DNA of 64,000 bases from Fluviicola sp. (GCA_017983675.1 JAGOAZ010000004.1:1-64000); one strand, 5' to 3'; counted from the first letter of the stretch, positions 15,348 through 24,494 are shown. Numbers and translations are program-made. The notes: a model not told the origin generated them from the sequence alone.

Positions 15348-16081
15348 TTTTCTGGACGTTGAATGATGTTAACGAATTTCAAGTTTGTTGTTTGAATTTT
15401 CAAGGTGTAGCTATCAATCAAAGCGTTTAATAAGTGGAATGACGAATAAGCAATGATACCAACTACTAATCCTGCTCCAGAACTAATCATTTTTTCGTAC
15501 AAACCACCTGATATATTTCCAATACTAACGTTTTCAGAAATTGAGATGTTGTAGAAAATTTTAATTACCCCAGCAATCGTTCCAATAAAACCGAATGTTG
15601 GTGCAATACCTGCGATCAAACCAAGGTGGCTCAATCCTTTTTCCATTTTACCAATTTCAATATTGACTACTTTTTCCATGTTAGATTCAATCTCAGAAAC
15701 TGGACGACCAATCGTTTGAATACCTTCAGCAATAACAGAACCAAACGCTGTTTGATCGTTTTTTACTTGATTCAATGCGTCTTGCAAGTTTCCTTTCTCC
15801 AAGTTCGGACGGATATCATTCAATAAATTCGCATTGTGCGTTGTAACGCGTTTGATGTAACGGTAACGTTCAACTACCACATAAATCGTGTAAAACAACA
15901 AAAGGACAATTGGTATGATGAACACACCACCCTTCATGATGAACGACAAGATTGATATTTCTTCCCCTGGGACAGCTTCAGCAGTTGCCGCTGCTACATC
16001 AGCGCCAGATTCAGTAATTTGTGCGATACTCAACAAAGGAGTAGCTAGGAATGCAAGTGTAAATAATTTCGCTTTTTTCAT
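15338..16081 (-). CDS. exbB: ExbB/TolQ/MotA-family proton channel
   Basis: I place the start at 16081 (MKKAKLFTLAFLATPLLSIAQ) because the upstream Met at 16102 falls at or before the likely transcript start of the -7 box at 16110-16117. The protein has a signal-peptide-like first segment and a short Ala/Glu-rich periplasmic stretch. The first ExbB span is at about residues 45-65, and the two conserved spans SHLGLIAGIAPTFGFIGTIAGVI and SSGAGLVVGIIAYSSF follow. It powers TonB-dependent uptake together with ExbD. The N-terminal extension is longer than in E. coli ExbB but is seen in other Bacteroidota. Confidence 0.88.
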   Translation of the reverse strand: MKKAKLFTLAFLATPLLSIAQITESGADVAAATAEAVPGEEISILSFIMKGGVFIIPIVLLLFYTIYVVVERYRYIKRVTTHNANLLNDIRPNLEKGNLQDALNQVKNDQTAFGSVIAEGIQTIGRPVSEIESNMEKVVNIEIGKMEKGLSHLGLIAGIAPTFGFIGTIAGVIKIFYNISISENVSIGNISGGLYEKMISSGAGLVVGIIAYSSFHLLNALIDSYTLKIQTTNLKFVNIIQRPEKWQ

Positions 16082-16109
16082 TTTTTTCTCGAATGAATAC
16101 AATATTTAC

Positions 16110-16117
16110 CAAAATTA
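16110..16117 (-). promoter_or_regulatory. -7 box of the exbB operon
   Basis: Reads TAATTTTG on the minus strand. The transcript would start near 16103, leaving a leader of about 22 bases to the start at 16081. Confidence 0.6.
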
Positions 16118-16250
16118 GCTTACGTTTCTCCACATTTGAGCTATTCTCGAAAGAGATATTCACACTCATTTGTTTACGAAGGAAAATAAACGATGAGCTA
16201 TTAAACGTAAAATGCGGATGTTTGAAAAAGTTACAAGCAATGAATACTGC

Positions 16251-17399
16251 TTATTTTTTCGTTTTCAATGAGAAAGAAAGCCAAATAAAACCGATTAATC
16301 CCGCAATAAGTGATGAAATAAGAATAGCGAATTTACCGTGATTGATTACTAGTGAACTATCAAATGCGAGCAAAGTAACAAAGATGGACATGGTAAATCC
16401 AATTCCTCCCAATGCGCCAACGCCCAACAATTGATTCCATGTAACTCCCGTAGGTTTTTCAGCAATTTTTATTTGAACGGCTAACCAGGTGAACAATAAA
16501 ATTCCCAGCGGTTTACCAATGATTAATCCGAATGCGATACCTTGACTTGCAGGAAAAGAAAGCGATTCAAGCCAATTGTCATCAATGATTATCGCTGTAT
16601 TCGCCAAGGCAAACAACGGTAAAATGAGAAAAGGAACAGGGTAGTGCAGAAAACGTTGCGTAATTTCAGCAGGGGAAGCCAATTTTTTTGATGGTTTTGT
16701 CGGAATTGCAAATGCTAATAAAACACCTGTAATTGTTGCGTGAATGCCAGAATGATGCATGAAGTACCACATGACGATTCCCACAGGAATATACACTAGT
16801 AAACTCTTGATTTTTAATTTGTTGAATAATAACAACAAACCAAACAAACCGAGAGAAGCAAGTAAATTCAACCAAATAATTGTTTTGGTGTAAAACAATG
16901 CAATGACCATTATTGCGCCTAAATCATCAATGACTGCAAGTGCTGTCAAGAAAATTTTTAGACTCAATGGAACACGATTTCCTAACAAGGATAGAATACC
17001 CAAAGCAAAGGCAATATCAGTTGCCATTGGGATACCGAATCCATTACTAGTTGGTTGGTTGTAATTGAATAACAGATAAATAAGCGCTGGAACGAGCATG
17101 CCTCCTGCTGCACTTACTAATGGTAAAGCAGCTTTTTTGATGGAAGAAAGTTCCCCAATTTGAAATTCGCGTTTTAATTCTAGTCCAATTAACAAGAAAA
17201 AAATCGCCATCAACGCATCGTTGATCCAATGTTCCAACGACATTCCAGCAAAGGACTTTTCCCAAATGGCTAAGTAATCGTGTTGAAACGATGAATTTGT
17301 TAAGATCAATGAAATTACCGTGAAGAATATCAACGTTAATCCACCGGATTTCTCACTTTCAAAAAAATCTTTGAATACTTTTTTTGAATGCGCTAACAT
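16251..17399 (-). CDS. nhaA: Na+/H+ antiporter NhaA
   Basis: This 382-residue inner-membrane antiporter has about 11-12 spans. Conserved NhaA features are WINDALMAIFFLLIGLELKREF (split by the reader at the GLELK motif, about residues 59-80), MATDIAFALGILSLLG (about 123-138) and the catalytic aspartate pair in FLTALAVIDDLGAI (about 149-162). It exchanges external protons for internal sodium to control pH and salt. Length matches the family. It ends 148 bases before the exbB promoter region and starts one base after the upstream dehydrogenase stop, so the two may be co-transcribed. Confidence 0.95.
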   Translation of the reverse strand: MLAHSKKVFKDFFESEKSGGLTLIFFTVISLILTNSSFQHDYLAIWEKSFAGMSLEHWINDALMAIFFLLIGLELKREFQIGELSSIKKAALPLVSAAGGMLVPALIYLLFNYNQPTSNGFGIPMATDIAFALGILSLLGNRVPLSLKIFLTALAVIDDLGAIMVIALFYTKTIIWLNLLASLGLFGLLLLFNKLKIKSLLVYIPVGIVMWYFMHHSGIHATITGVLLAFAIPTKPSKKLASPAEITQRFLHYPVPFLILPLFALANTAIIIDDNWLESLSFPASQGIAFGLIIGKPLGILLFTWLAVQIKIAEKPTGVTWNQLLGVGALGGIGFTMSIFVTLLAFDSSLVINHGKFAILISSLIAGLIGFIWLSFSLKTKK

Positions 17400-17400
17400 T

Positions 17401-18654
17401 TTAAACGAGTTGTTTCAAAGCTATTTCGAAAGCTGTTTTTGCAATACCGTTTTTAGTTGGGTTTGTTGCATGTGCAGCAACCAAAGCATTTTTAATGATT
17501 TCACTTGTGTCCTCAAAAATCCCTTTGTCCGTTAATTCTTTGATGTCATTACTCATTAAATAAGCAAAAACACGTGCCATTCCACAGTTTGAAATGAAAT
17601 CTGGAATAACTGATAATTGGTTATCTGCGAAATCTGCAATTGGTCCAAAGAAAATTTCTTTGTCAGCAAACGGAACATTTGCTCCAGCTGCGATGACCTC
17701 CATTCCAGCGGCAATCATTTTTGTGACTTGATCTTGCGTGATCAAGCGTGATGCGGCACAAGGAATAAATATTTCAGCTTTGGTTGACCAAATTCGGTCA
17801 TTTACTTCTTCATAAGAAAGCATGTTCGAAGCAACTAATTCGTTTCCGTTTTTAGCTAAGAATAATGCTTTTATTTCTTCGAAAGTAAATCCGTCTTCGT
17901 TGATTAACCCACCAACACGATCGATGATACCGACAATTTTAGCGCCTTGTTGCGCCAAATAGTATGCTGCTGCTGAACCAACATTCCCCCAACCTTGAAC
18001 GATTACTCGTTTTCCTTCAACTGAATTTTGGGTTGCTGAGCCTGACGAAGCACCCCAGATGGAATAGTAATGCGCAATCGATTGGGCAACACCGAATCCA
18101 GTAATCATGTCTGCAACAACGTATTTTTTAGCAGGATCAGGAGAGTAGTTTTTATCTTCAATTGCTTTTAAAACCCCTTGACGTAATTGTCCTATGCGGT
18201 TGATTTTTTGTGCTTCTTTGGGTTGGAAGTGACCATTGAAAACGCCTTCTTGAGGATGCCAAATACCACAAGCTTCTGTCATCGGAATGACTTCGTGAAT
18301 TTCGTCCACATTTAAGTCGCCTCCTGTACCGTAGTAATGTTTCAAAAGCGGAGTTACTGCCGCGTACCAGCGTTTCAGAACGCCTTCTTTTCGTGGGTCT
18401 TTCGGATCAAAATTGATTCCGGATTTCGCTCCACCAATAGCAGGACCTGCAACAGTAAATTTCACTTCCATTGTTTTCGCAAGCGATTCTACTTCACGTT
18501 TATCCAAACCGACACGCATACGTGTTCCACCACCTGCTGCTCCACCACGAAGTGAGTTGATAACTACCCAACCTTCTGCTTCTGTTTCAGCATCTTTCCA
18601 TTCAAAAACGATTTCAGGGCGTTTGGTTTCAAATTTGTGAAGTAAATCTTTCAT
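17401..18654 (-). CDS. Glu/Leu/Phe/Val dehydrogenase family protein
   Basis: I start it at 18654 (MKDLLHKFETKRPEIVFEW). The longer frame to 18741 would overlap anmK by 44 bases and adds an unlikely leader. The 417-residue protein has the ELFV dimerisation domain with the substrate and catalytic lysine region (GGGTRMRVG, MEVKFTVAGPAIGGAKSG). Its NAD-binding Rossmann domain contains VIVQGWGNVGSAAAYYLA. It oxidatively deaminates an amino acid or runs in reverse. The motif spacing is somewhat unlike classical glutamate dehydrogenases, so a leucine/valine-type substrate is possible and the exact substrate is left open. Confidence 0.85.
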   Translation of the reverse strand: MKDLLHKFETKRPEIVFEWKDAETEAEGWVVINSLRGGAAGGGTRMRVGLDKREVESLAKTMEVKFTVAGPAIGGAKSGINFDPKDPRKEGVLKRWYAAVTPLLKHYYGTGGDLNVDEIHEVIPMTEACGIWHPQEGVFNGHFQPKEAQKINRIGQLRQGVLKAIEDKNYSPDPAKKYVVADMITGFGVAQSIAHYYSIWGASSGSATQNSVEGKRVIVQGWGNVGSAAAYYLAQQGAKIVGIIDRVGGLINEDGFTFEEIKALFLAKNGNELVASNMLSYEEVNDRIWSTKAEIFIPCAASRLITQDQVTKMIAAGMEVIAAGANVPFADKEIFFGPIADFADNQLSVIPDFISNCGMARVFAYLMSNDIKELTDKGIFEDTSEIIKNALVAAHATNPTKNGIAKTAFEIALKQLV

Positions 18655-18697
18655 TGCTTGTTTTTTCAATTGTGGCACAAAAATAGACATTTTCTTG

Positions 18698-19768
18698 TTA
18701 AGGACGGTGTAAAACACCTCCAATAACATCTTTTGAAGCACCCGTTACGCTTGATAGGCAATTTGGTTCATTGTTCAAATGTAAGGCGCCCAACAAACCA
18801 AAAATCAATGCTTCTTTGAAATCGATGATTTCATCACTTACTGGTACGATTTCTCCTTTAAAATAACGTTGTAGACGTTCAATTAAAAACGTGTTTTTTG
18901 CTCCGCCTCCAGTAATCATTAATTTAGTTATGGCAAGGGTGTTTAATTCATGTGCAATTTTATCTGCAATGTGTTCAACGACTGTTGCTAAATTATTTTC
19001 AATGTCTTTGTCAAATTTCAGTAACGGATAAAATTCATTTTCCAACCATTCAACACCAAGCGATTTAGGCCCTACCTGAGCATAATAATCCAAGCTGTTT
19101 AATAAATCCAACAAGAAATAATTAATCGTTCCAGTTCGAGCCAAGTCGCCATTTTTATCGTAGGACAATTCTTTTGCACGGGCTAATTTATTCAAAGGTA
19201 AATTGGCAGGGCATACATCAAAAGCTTTCATCACGCCATTTTGATAAGCTGAAATATTTGCAAAACCTCCGATGTTTAAAAACGCATCAGCTTGCTCACC
19301 AAACAAATAACGATCACCAATTGGGACAAGTGGCGCACCTTGCCCACCATACAACACATCTTTTGTTCGAAAATCACCAATAGTTGGAATTCCTGTTTTT
19401 ACTGCAATCACAGCTGGATTAGCAATTTGTAACGTAAAACCTTTAGCTGGTTGATGAAATATCGTTTGTCCATGAGATGCGATAGCATCAAAATCGCTTG
19501 CTGAAAAATTATTTTTTTCAATAAAATCAGTAACACACGATCCGAAATACAGACCTAATTCATGGTCAAGAAAGGCTAATTTTGCTCCTGATAAGTTTGT
19601 AGCATCAAATAATGACGTAATTAAAACATCAGAAAACGGATAAGTATCAGCGGCATAAATGTTGAAATCCCATCTATCTTCAGCTACCTTGCTATATTGA
19701 GCTGCTACAATATCGATACCATCTAAAGAGGTGCCCGACATGATTCCAATAATTTTGTATGTATTCAT
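18698..19768 (-). CDS. anmK: Anhydro-N-acetylmuramic acid kinase
   Basis: This 356-residue ASKHA-fold kinase opens with the family signature YKIIGIMSGTSLDGIDIV (about residues 4-21). Other motifs are ASHGQTIFHQP (about 92-102), FLNIGGFANIS (about 164-174) and the phosphate-binding MITGGGAKNTFLIERL (about 287-302). It phosphorylates 1,6-anhydroMurNAc released during peptidoglycan turnover to MurNAc-6-phosphate. Its partner, a MurQ etherase, is not in this window. It is transcribed divergently from the acyl-CoA dehydrogenase. Confidence 0.95.
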   Translation of the reverse strand: MNTYKIIGIMSGTSLDGIDIVAAQYSKVAEDRWDFNIYAADTYPFSDVLITSLFDATNLSGAKLAFLDHELGLYFGSCVTDFIEKNNFSASDFDAIASHGQTIFHQPAKGFTLQIANPAVIAVKTGIPTIGDFRTKDVLYGGQGAPLVPIGDRYLFGEQADAFLNIGGFANISAYQNGVMKAFDVCPANLPLNKLARAKELSYDKNGDLARTGTINYFLLDLLNSLDYYAQVGPKSLGVEWLENEFYPLLKFDKDIENNLATVVEHIADKIAHELNTLAITKLMITGGGAKNTFLIERLQRYFKGEIVPVSDEIIDFKEALIFGLLGALHLNNEPNCLSSVTGASKDVIGGVLHRP

Positions 19769-19794
19769 AGCGATGAAATTAAACTTTTTATAGG

Positions 19795-19802
19795 TACATT
19801 TG
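19795..19802 (+). promoter_or_regulatory. -7 box of the acyl-CoA dehydrogenase gene
   Basis: TACATTTG is a perfect match to TAnnTTTG, with a leader of about 31 bases to the ATG at 19839. It overlaps the footprint of the opposing anmK promoter. Confidence 0.55.
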
Positions 19803-19812
19803 TCTTATCGAA

Positions 19813-19820
19813 CAAATATA
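19813..19820 (-). promoter_or_regulatory. -7 box of anmK
   Basis: Reads TATATTTG on the minus strand, about 45 bases before the anmK start. The predicted transcript start (about 19807) nearly coincides with that of the opposite promoter. Confidence 0.5.
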
Positions 19821-19838
19821 AAATAAACTCCGAAACTG

Positions 19839-20981
19839 ATGAATTTCGAATTGACTGAAGAACAAAAAGCTGTACGCGATGCAGCTCGTGATTTTGCACA
19901 AAATGTATTGAAACCAGGCGTGATTGAACGCGACCGTGATCAACGTTTTCCTATTGAAGAAGTAAAACAATTGGGTGAACTTGGTTTTATGGGGATGATG
20001 GTGGATCCAAAATACGGCGGAGGCGGTATGGATACGATGTCTTATGCTTTAGCAATGGAAGAAATTTCCAAAGTTGACGCGTCTACATCGGTATGTATGT
20101 CTGTTAACAATTCGTTGGTTTGTTGGGGATTAGAAAAATTTGCAAACGAAGAACAAAAACAAAAATTCTTAGTTCCGTTGGCAACAGGAGAGAAAATTGG
20201 TGCTTTTTGTTTGTCTGAGCCAGAAGCTGGATCAGATGCAACTTCGCAACGTACAACTGCTATTGACATGGGGGATTACTATTTGTTAAACGGTACAAAA
20301 AACTGGATTACAAATGGATCAACTGCTTCGACATACATTGTTATTGCGCAGACAAATCCTGAATTAGGACACAGAGGAATCAATGCGTTGATTGTTGAGC
20401 GTGGAATGGAAGGTTTCATCGTTGGTGCAAAAGAAGATAAATTAGGAATTAGAGGAAGTGATACACACACATTGTTGTTCAACGATGTGAAAGTACCGAA
20501 AGCAAACAGAATAGGGGAAGATGGATTTGGTTTTAAATTCGCTATGAAAACACTTTCTGGTGGACGTATTGGTATTGCTGCTCAAGCATTAGGAATTGCT
20601 GCTGGAGCATTTGAATTAGCAACCGCTTATTCGAAAGAGCGTAAAGCATTTGGAAAAGAAATTTACAAACACCAAGCAATTGCTTTTAAAATTGCTGATA
20701 TGGCAACAGAAATTGAAGCAGCTCGTTTGTTGGTTTACCGTTCTGCTGCTGACAAAGATGCTGGTCGTAACTTCGATCAATCATCTGCAATGGCGAAATT
20801 GTATGCTTCGAAAGTAGCAATGGAACAAACAGTTGAAGCAGTTCAAATTCACGGTGGATACGGATTTGTGAAAGAATACCACGTTGAGCGTTTGATGCGC
20901 GATGCGAAAATCACACAAATTTATGAAGGAACTTCTGAAGTTCAGAAAATTGTTATTTCAAGAGGAATCTTAGCTGATTAA
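19839..20981 (+). CDS. Acyl-CoA dehydrogenase (short/branched-chain type)
   Basis: This 380-residue FAD-dependent acyl-CoA dehydrogenase spans the usual three domains. Visible are CLSEPEAGSDATSQRTTA (about residues 123-140) and WITNGSTA in the FAD/substrate region. The C-terminal domain has QTVEAVQIHGGYGFVKEYHVER (cited by its HGGYGF centre, about 339-344) and IYEGTSEVQKIVISR, with the catalytic glutamate of the YEGT motif. It introduces the alpha-beta double bond in fatty-acid or branched-chain amino-acid breakdown; chain-length preference cannot be read. A terminator follows at once, so it is a single-gene unit. Confidence 0.95.
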   Translation: MNFELTEEQKAVRDAARDFAQNVLKPGVIERDRDQRFPIEEVKQLGELGFMGMMVDPKYGGGGMDTMSYALAMEEISKVDASTSVCMSVNNSLVCWGLEKFANEEQKQKFLVPLATGEKIGAFCLSEPEAGSDATSQRTTAIDMGDYYLLNGTKNWITNGSTASTYIVIAQTNPELGHRGINALIVERGMEGFIVGAKEDKLGIRGSDTHTLLFNDVKVPKANRIGEDGFGFKFAMKTLSGGRIGIAAQALGIAAGAFELATAYSKERKAFGKEIYKHQAIAFKIADMATEIEAARLLVYRSAADKDAGRNFDQSSAMAKLYASKVAMEQTVEAVQIHGGYGFVKEYHVERLMRDAKITQIYEGTSEVQKIVISRGILAD

Positions 20982-21000
20982 GCAAACAAAACGATAAATG

Positions 21001-21033
21001 AAAAGGATGAGCAAACTGTTCATCCTTTTTTTT
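21001..21033. terminator. Bidirectional terminator between the acyl-CoA dehydrogenase and murF
   Basis: AAAAGGATGA (21001-21010) pairs with TCATCCTTTT (21020-21029), and T continues to 21033. The two genes converge here, so one hairpin serves both. Confidence 0.85.
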
Positions 21034-21043
21034 GTCGAATAAT

Positions 21044-22327
21044 TTATAAATAAGGAATTACCTTTTCCAGAGAAATTCCGCGTGAACCTTTCAGTAGAAT
21101 CAATAAATCCGCAGGTGGATTATGTTCAAAGTGTTCAATCAATGGTTCCACCGATTTTAGAAAAATTGCTTGTGGATGAATTCCTTTGAAACGTAAAAAC
21201 TCTTCACCAATAAAAAAACCACTTAAGCGTAAGTCAATTGTTTGTTGAACGACTTCTTCGTGAACCATCGCAGCATCTTGGCCCATTTCACGCATATCAC
21301 CTAAGATGAAAATTTTTGCATGATTATCTATTTTGGCAAAACTTGAAAGTGCAACCGACATACTTGTTGGATTTGCATTGTAGCAATCAACAATCAGCGT
21401 GTTTTTTGCTGTTTTACTCACTTGTGAGCGATTATTCGTTGGCTGGTATTCAGTTATTGCTTTGTTACAATTTTCACGCGTGACACCAAAAAACCGTCCG
21501 ATGCGAATAGCCGCTAAGAAATTGGTAAAATTATATTCACCGACTAATTGAGTAGTAAGTAGGGGACTTGTATAATCGTTTTCCTGCCATGTCATCTCTA
21601 CGAAAGGCGTTAATTGAACGAGTTCCCCAGTTAACTCACTTCCTTCGCCGTAAAATTTTACGTTGCAAGTCGTTGGTATTTGATTGAAAATCGTTTCGTC
21701 GCCTTTATTGACAAAAATCGTTTGTGCATCAGTTGCTAAAAAGCGAAATAATTCTGTTTTCGTTTGAATAACACCATCGAGATTTCCAAAACCTTCTAAA
21801 TGGGCACGACCAATATTGGTGATGATTCCGTGAGTAGGGTGGGCGATGTTGACCAATTCATGAATGTCACCTGGTTTGTTTGCTCCCATTTCAATAACAG
21901 CAATTTCATGTTCAGAAGTTAATTCCAATAAGGAAAGTGGCACTCCAATATGATTGTTCAGGTTACCTTTTGTGAAATAGGTATTGAATTGTGTCGCAAG
22001 TACAGCGCCAATCAATTCTTTGCTCGTCGTTTTTCCATTACTGCCCGTTATTCCGATAATTGGAATAGTAAGAGACATACGGTGTTCATGTGCTAGTTGC
22101 TGTAAACTGGTTAACACATCGTCAACAAGTATTGTTTTTCCTGTAATTTCATAGCTTGCATCGTCAATAACCGCTTTTAACGCACCTTTAGCAAGGGCTT
22201 CTTCTGCAAATGTGTTTCCATTAAAGTTGGCTCCTTTCAAGCAGAAGAACAAGCAATTTTCGGTTATTTTTCGTGTATCTGTTTGTACACCACTACTAGT
22301 TAAAAAGTCGGAATAGAGTTGAGTCAT
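21044..22327 (-). CDS. murF: UDP-N-acetylmuramoyl-tripeptide--D-alanyl-D-alanine ligase
   Basis: The start is placed at 22327 (MTQLYSDFLTSSGVQTDTRK). The frame to 22351 would run into the gldJ terminator stem. This 427-residue Mur ligase has the N-terminal UDP-binding part with DTRKITENCLFFCLKGANFNG, ATP loop ITGSNGKTTSKE (about residues 99-110), AVIEMGANKPGDI (about 150-162), NIGRAHLEGFG and the C-terminal DCYNANPTSM. It adds D-Ala-D-Ala to the peptidoglycan precursor in the cytoplasm. murF beside gldJ is a common Bacteroidota arrangement, though a terminator separates them here. Confidence 0.95.
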   Translation of the reverse strand: MTQLYSDFLTSSGVQTDTRKITENCLFFCLKGANFNGNTFAEEALAKGALKAVIDDASYEITGKTILVDDVLTSLQQLAHEHRMSLTIPIIGITGSNGKTTSKELIGAVLATQFNTYFTKGNLNNHIGVPLSLLELTSEHEIAVIEMGANKPGDIHELVNIAHPTHGIITNIGRAHLEGFGNLDGVIQTKTELFRFLATDAQTIFVNKGDETIFNQIPTTCNVKFYGEGSELTGELVQLTPFVEMTWQENDYTSPLLTTQLVGEYNFTNFLAAIRIGRFFGVTRENCNKAITEYQPTNNRSQVSKTAKNTLIVDCYNANPTSMSVALSSFAKIDNHAKIFILGDMREMGQDAAMVHEEVVQQTIDLRLSGFFIGEEFLRFKGIHPQAIFLKSVEPLIEHFEHNPPADLLILLKGSRGISLEKVIPYL

Positions 22328-22340
22328 TTTATTAGGTATA

Positions 22341-22373
22341 AAAAAACCCACATCTCTTGCGAAGTGTGGGTTT
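22341..22373 (-). terminator. Terminator after gldJ
   Basis: TGTGGGTTT (22365-22373) pairs with AAACCCACA (22344-22352) around a 12-base loop, followed on the minus strand by a T run. It lies 17 bases after the gldJ stop and 14 bases before the murF ATG. Confidence 0.85.
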
Positions 22374-22389
22374 CAGTTATCAAATAAAT

Positions 22390-24432
22390 TTATTTCTTTT
22401 TTTCTTTTTTCTTGTTGTAGTTTTGTCCAACAGGACTTCCTACACGATCCATTGCACATCGGAATCCGATAGCTGCAGTAGATTTATCTTCGTCTAAGAA
22501 ACGACGTGTTCCAACTGCTAGCCAGTATGCGCGGTCTTTCCAAGAACCACCTTTGTATACACGTGATTTATCAGAAATCAATGTAGTAGGCCAAGATGTT
22601 TTATCACTAGGTTTTAATGGTTTACCATCTAAACCGTACGTTTCAAATTCACTTTGATAAACAAGTAATTTAGGATCAACAGAAGCTTGATTAATTTTGT
22701 TTTTGATATCATCGTTGTTAAAGTAAATTGAACTCTCAATATCTCCATCTAAATAATCGATGTAATCATCTTTTCTGTAATTCAAACGACCGATGTTTTC
22801 TTCTTCCGTTACATTTCGGTATTTCAATTTACCAGGAGTATTGATAATGAATTCAGAGAAACCTTCACGTAACATTGTAATGATTTCATAAGGGTATTCA
22901 TTATCACGACCTTGACGTGTTCTGTCAGATGCAAAAACACCTTCAAAAATTTCTTCTTGTATACGTGTATTAGCTTCTATTTCATATTTATCGTTTACAT
23001 CTATGATTGCTAAATCCAATATTTTATTCAATTCATCAATCATCGCTAATTCTGCAGAATCCTTTTTGTTGTTATGTGAAACATAAAATGGATCTGGTGC
23101 ATATCCGCTGTTAGCTGATAAACCTTTGTTGTGTTTAGCTTTGTTTTTCAATGCAATACCACTTACAGAATCCATAGGATTGTGATTTGCAGCAGAAATA
23201 CGTTGGAAACGAACACGTTCAAATTCATTCAAGTATTCTTTCATTCCATGAATATCATACAATACTTGCCCATTTTTCTCATCAATCACACCATCATTGT
23301 TCAATACTTTTGTTTGGTAAACATTTCCTCTGAATGGTCTGAATTCGTTGTAGTCCTCAGAAGTTAACGGACGATATACATCCATCACCCATTCTGAAAC
23401 ATTTCCAGCCATGTGGTATAAACCGTAATCATTTGGCCAGAAAGATTCAACTGGAGCAGTCACATCAGCACCGTCGTTTAATTGACCAGCAACCCCCATG
23501 TAATCACCACGACCTCTAACAAAGTTAGCACGCATAGCACCTTGGAATTCAGCATTGTCTTGACGAACATAGTGTCCATTCCAAGGGTATTGGCGACGTT
23601 CAGTAATAACTTCTGATCCGGGCGTTAAATTTCCAATTAATCCAGCTGCTGCATATTCCCATTCAGCTTCTGTTGGGAGTCTGTAACGTGGAAGTAACAC
23701 TCCGTCTTCCATCATAACAATACGATCAGCTAATTTTTTACCATCTCCTTTAACAGGATCTAAATTTTTGAATTTTTTACCTCCCAATTCTTCACTTTGT
23801 TCAAATTTACCAGCTAAATATGCATCGGTATTAAAAGTTGCTTCGTTTGTTGCAGCAACATCCCAACCTAAAACGCCTTCACGCACTAAAATAAATTCGT
23901 TCACACGATCCGTTCTCCATTTACAGAAATCAGATGCTTGTAACCAAGAAACACCAACCACAGGATAATCTCTGTACGCAGGATGACGTAAGTAGTAATC
24001 AACATTTTTCTCCATGAACGCTAATGGACTTCTCCAAGCTAGCGTATCTGGCAAAGCGTTTTTGTATACCATCGTGTAGTTTTCATACGATCTTTTCAAC
24101 CAGTATAAATATTCTAACCAGTGAAAATTAGTAACCTCAGTTTGGTCAATGTAGAAAGAAGATACAGTTACACGAGCCGGACGATTATTCCAGTCGAACA
24201 TCACATCTTGTTCCACCATTCCCATTGTGAACGTTCCACCTTCAATCATAATTAATCCTGGACCAGTTTCTTGGTCAACAAAAGGTACTTTTTGAAAGCC
24301 ACCTTGTTCTGGACTATTATAATCCCAGCCAGTTGATGAAGATACATCATGACTACAAGAAACAACCGTTGCTCCAACGATTGCCATTGCTAATAAACGC
24401 AACATTTTCATATGCTTGGTTTGTTTTTTCAT
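22390..24432 (-). CDS. gldJ: Gliding motility / T9SS lipoprotein GldJ
   Basis: This 680-residue lipoprotein has a signal sequence ending in the lipobox VVSC (Cys at about 26). A formylglycine-generating-enzyme-like (FGE-sulfatase) domain begins GLIMIEGGTFTMGMVEQD (about residues 58-75). Motifs are FYIDQTEVTNFHWLEYLYW, YRLPTEAEWEYAA (about 250-262), HMAGNVSEWVMDVYRP and the C-terminal SRVYKGGSWKDRAYWL..GFRCAMD. GldJ and its relative GldK form the outer-membrane ring parts of T9SS and gliding. Proximity to porU, porV and murF favours GldJ over GldK. It is longer than the F. johnsoniae protein, with a charged insertion between about residues 385 and 590. Confidence 0.9.
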   Translation of the reverse strand: MKKQTKHMKMLRLLAMAIVGATVVSCSHDVSSSTGWDYNSPEQGGFQKVPFVDQETGPGLIMIEGGTFTMGMVEQDVMFDWNNRPARVTVSSFYIDQTEVTNFHWLEYLYWLKRSYENYTMVYKNALPDTLAWRSPLAFMEKNVDYYLRHPAYRDYPVVGVSWLQASDFCKWRTDRVNEFILVREGVLGWDVAATNEATFNTDAYLAGKFEQSEELGGKKFKNLDPVKGDGKKLADRIVMMEDGVLLPRYRLPTEAEWEYAAAGLIGNLTPGSEVITERRQYPWNGHYVRQDNAEFQGAMRANFVRGRGDYMGVAGQLNDGADVTAPVESFWPNDYGLYHMAGNVSEWVMDVYRPLTSEDYNEFRPFRGNVYQTKVLNNDGVIDEKNGQVLYDIHGMKEYLNEFERVRFQRISAANHNPMDSVSGIALKNKAKHNKGLSANSGYAPDPFYVSHNNKKDSAELAMIDELNKILDLAIIDVNDKYEIEANTRIQEEIFEGVFASDRTRQGRDNEYPYEIITMLREGFSEFIINTPGKLKYRNVTEEENIGRLNYRKDDYIDYLDGDIESSIYFNNDDIKNKINQASVDPKLLVYQSEFETYGLDGKPLKPSDKTSWPTTLISDKSRVYKGGSWKDRAYWLAVGTRRFLDEDKSTAAIGFRCAMDRVGSPVGQNYNKKKEKKK

Positions 24433-24446
24433 TTTTTTTGGAGTCC

Positions 24447-24454
24447 CAAAGTTA
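24447..24454 (-). promoter_or_regulatory. -7 box of gldJ
   Basis: Reads TAACTTTG on the minus strand, 14 bases before the gldJ ATG at 24432, so the leader is under 10 bases. No -33 TTG at normal spacing. Confidence 0.6.
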
Positions 24455-24494
24455 ATCTATTTAACGTATTTCACGTAAAAGGTTACAAAAATAA

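Noticed and set aside
18655-18741. 29-residue N-terminal extension of the amino-acid dehydrogenase
   Set aside because: It overlaps anmK and the conserved protein start MKDLLHKF lies at 18654.
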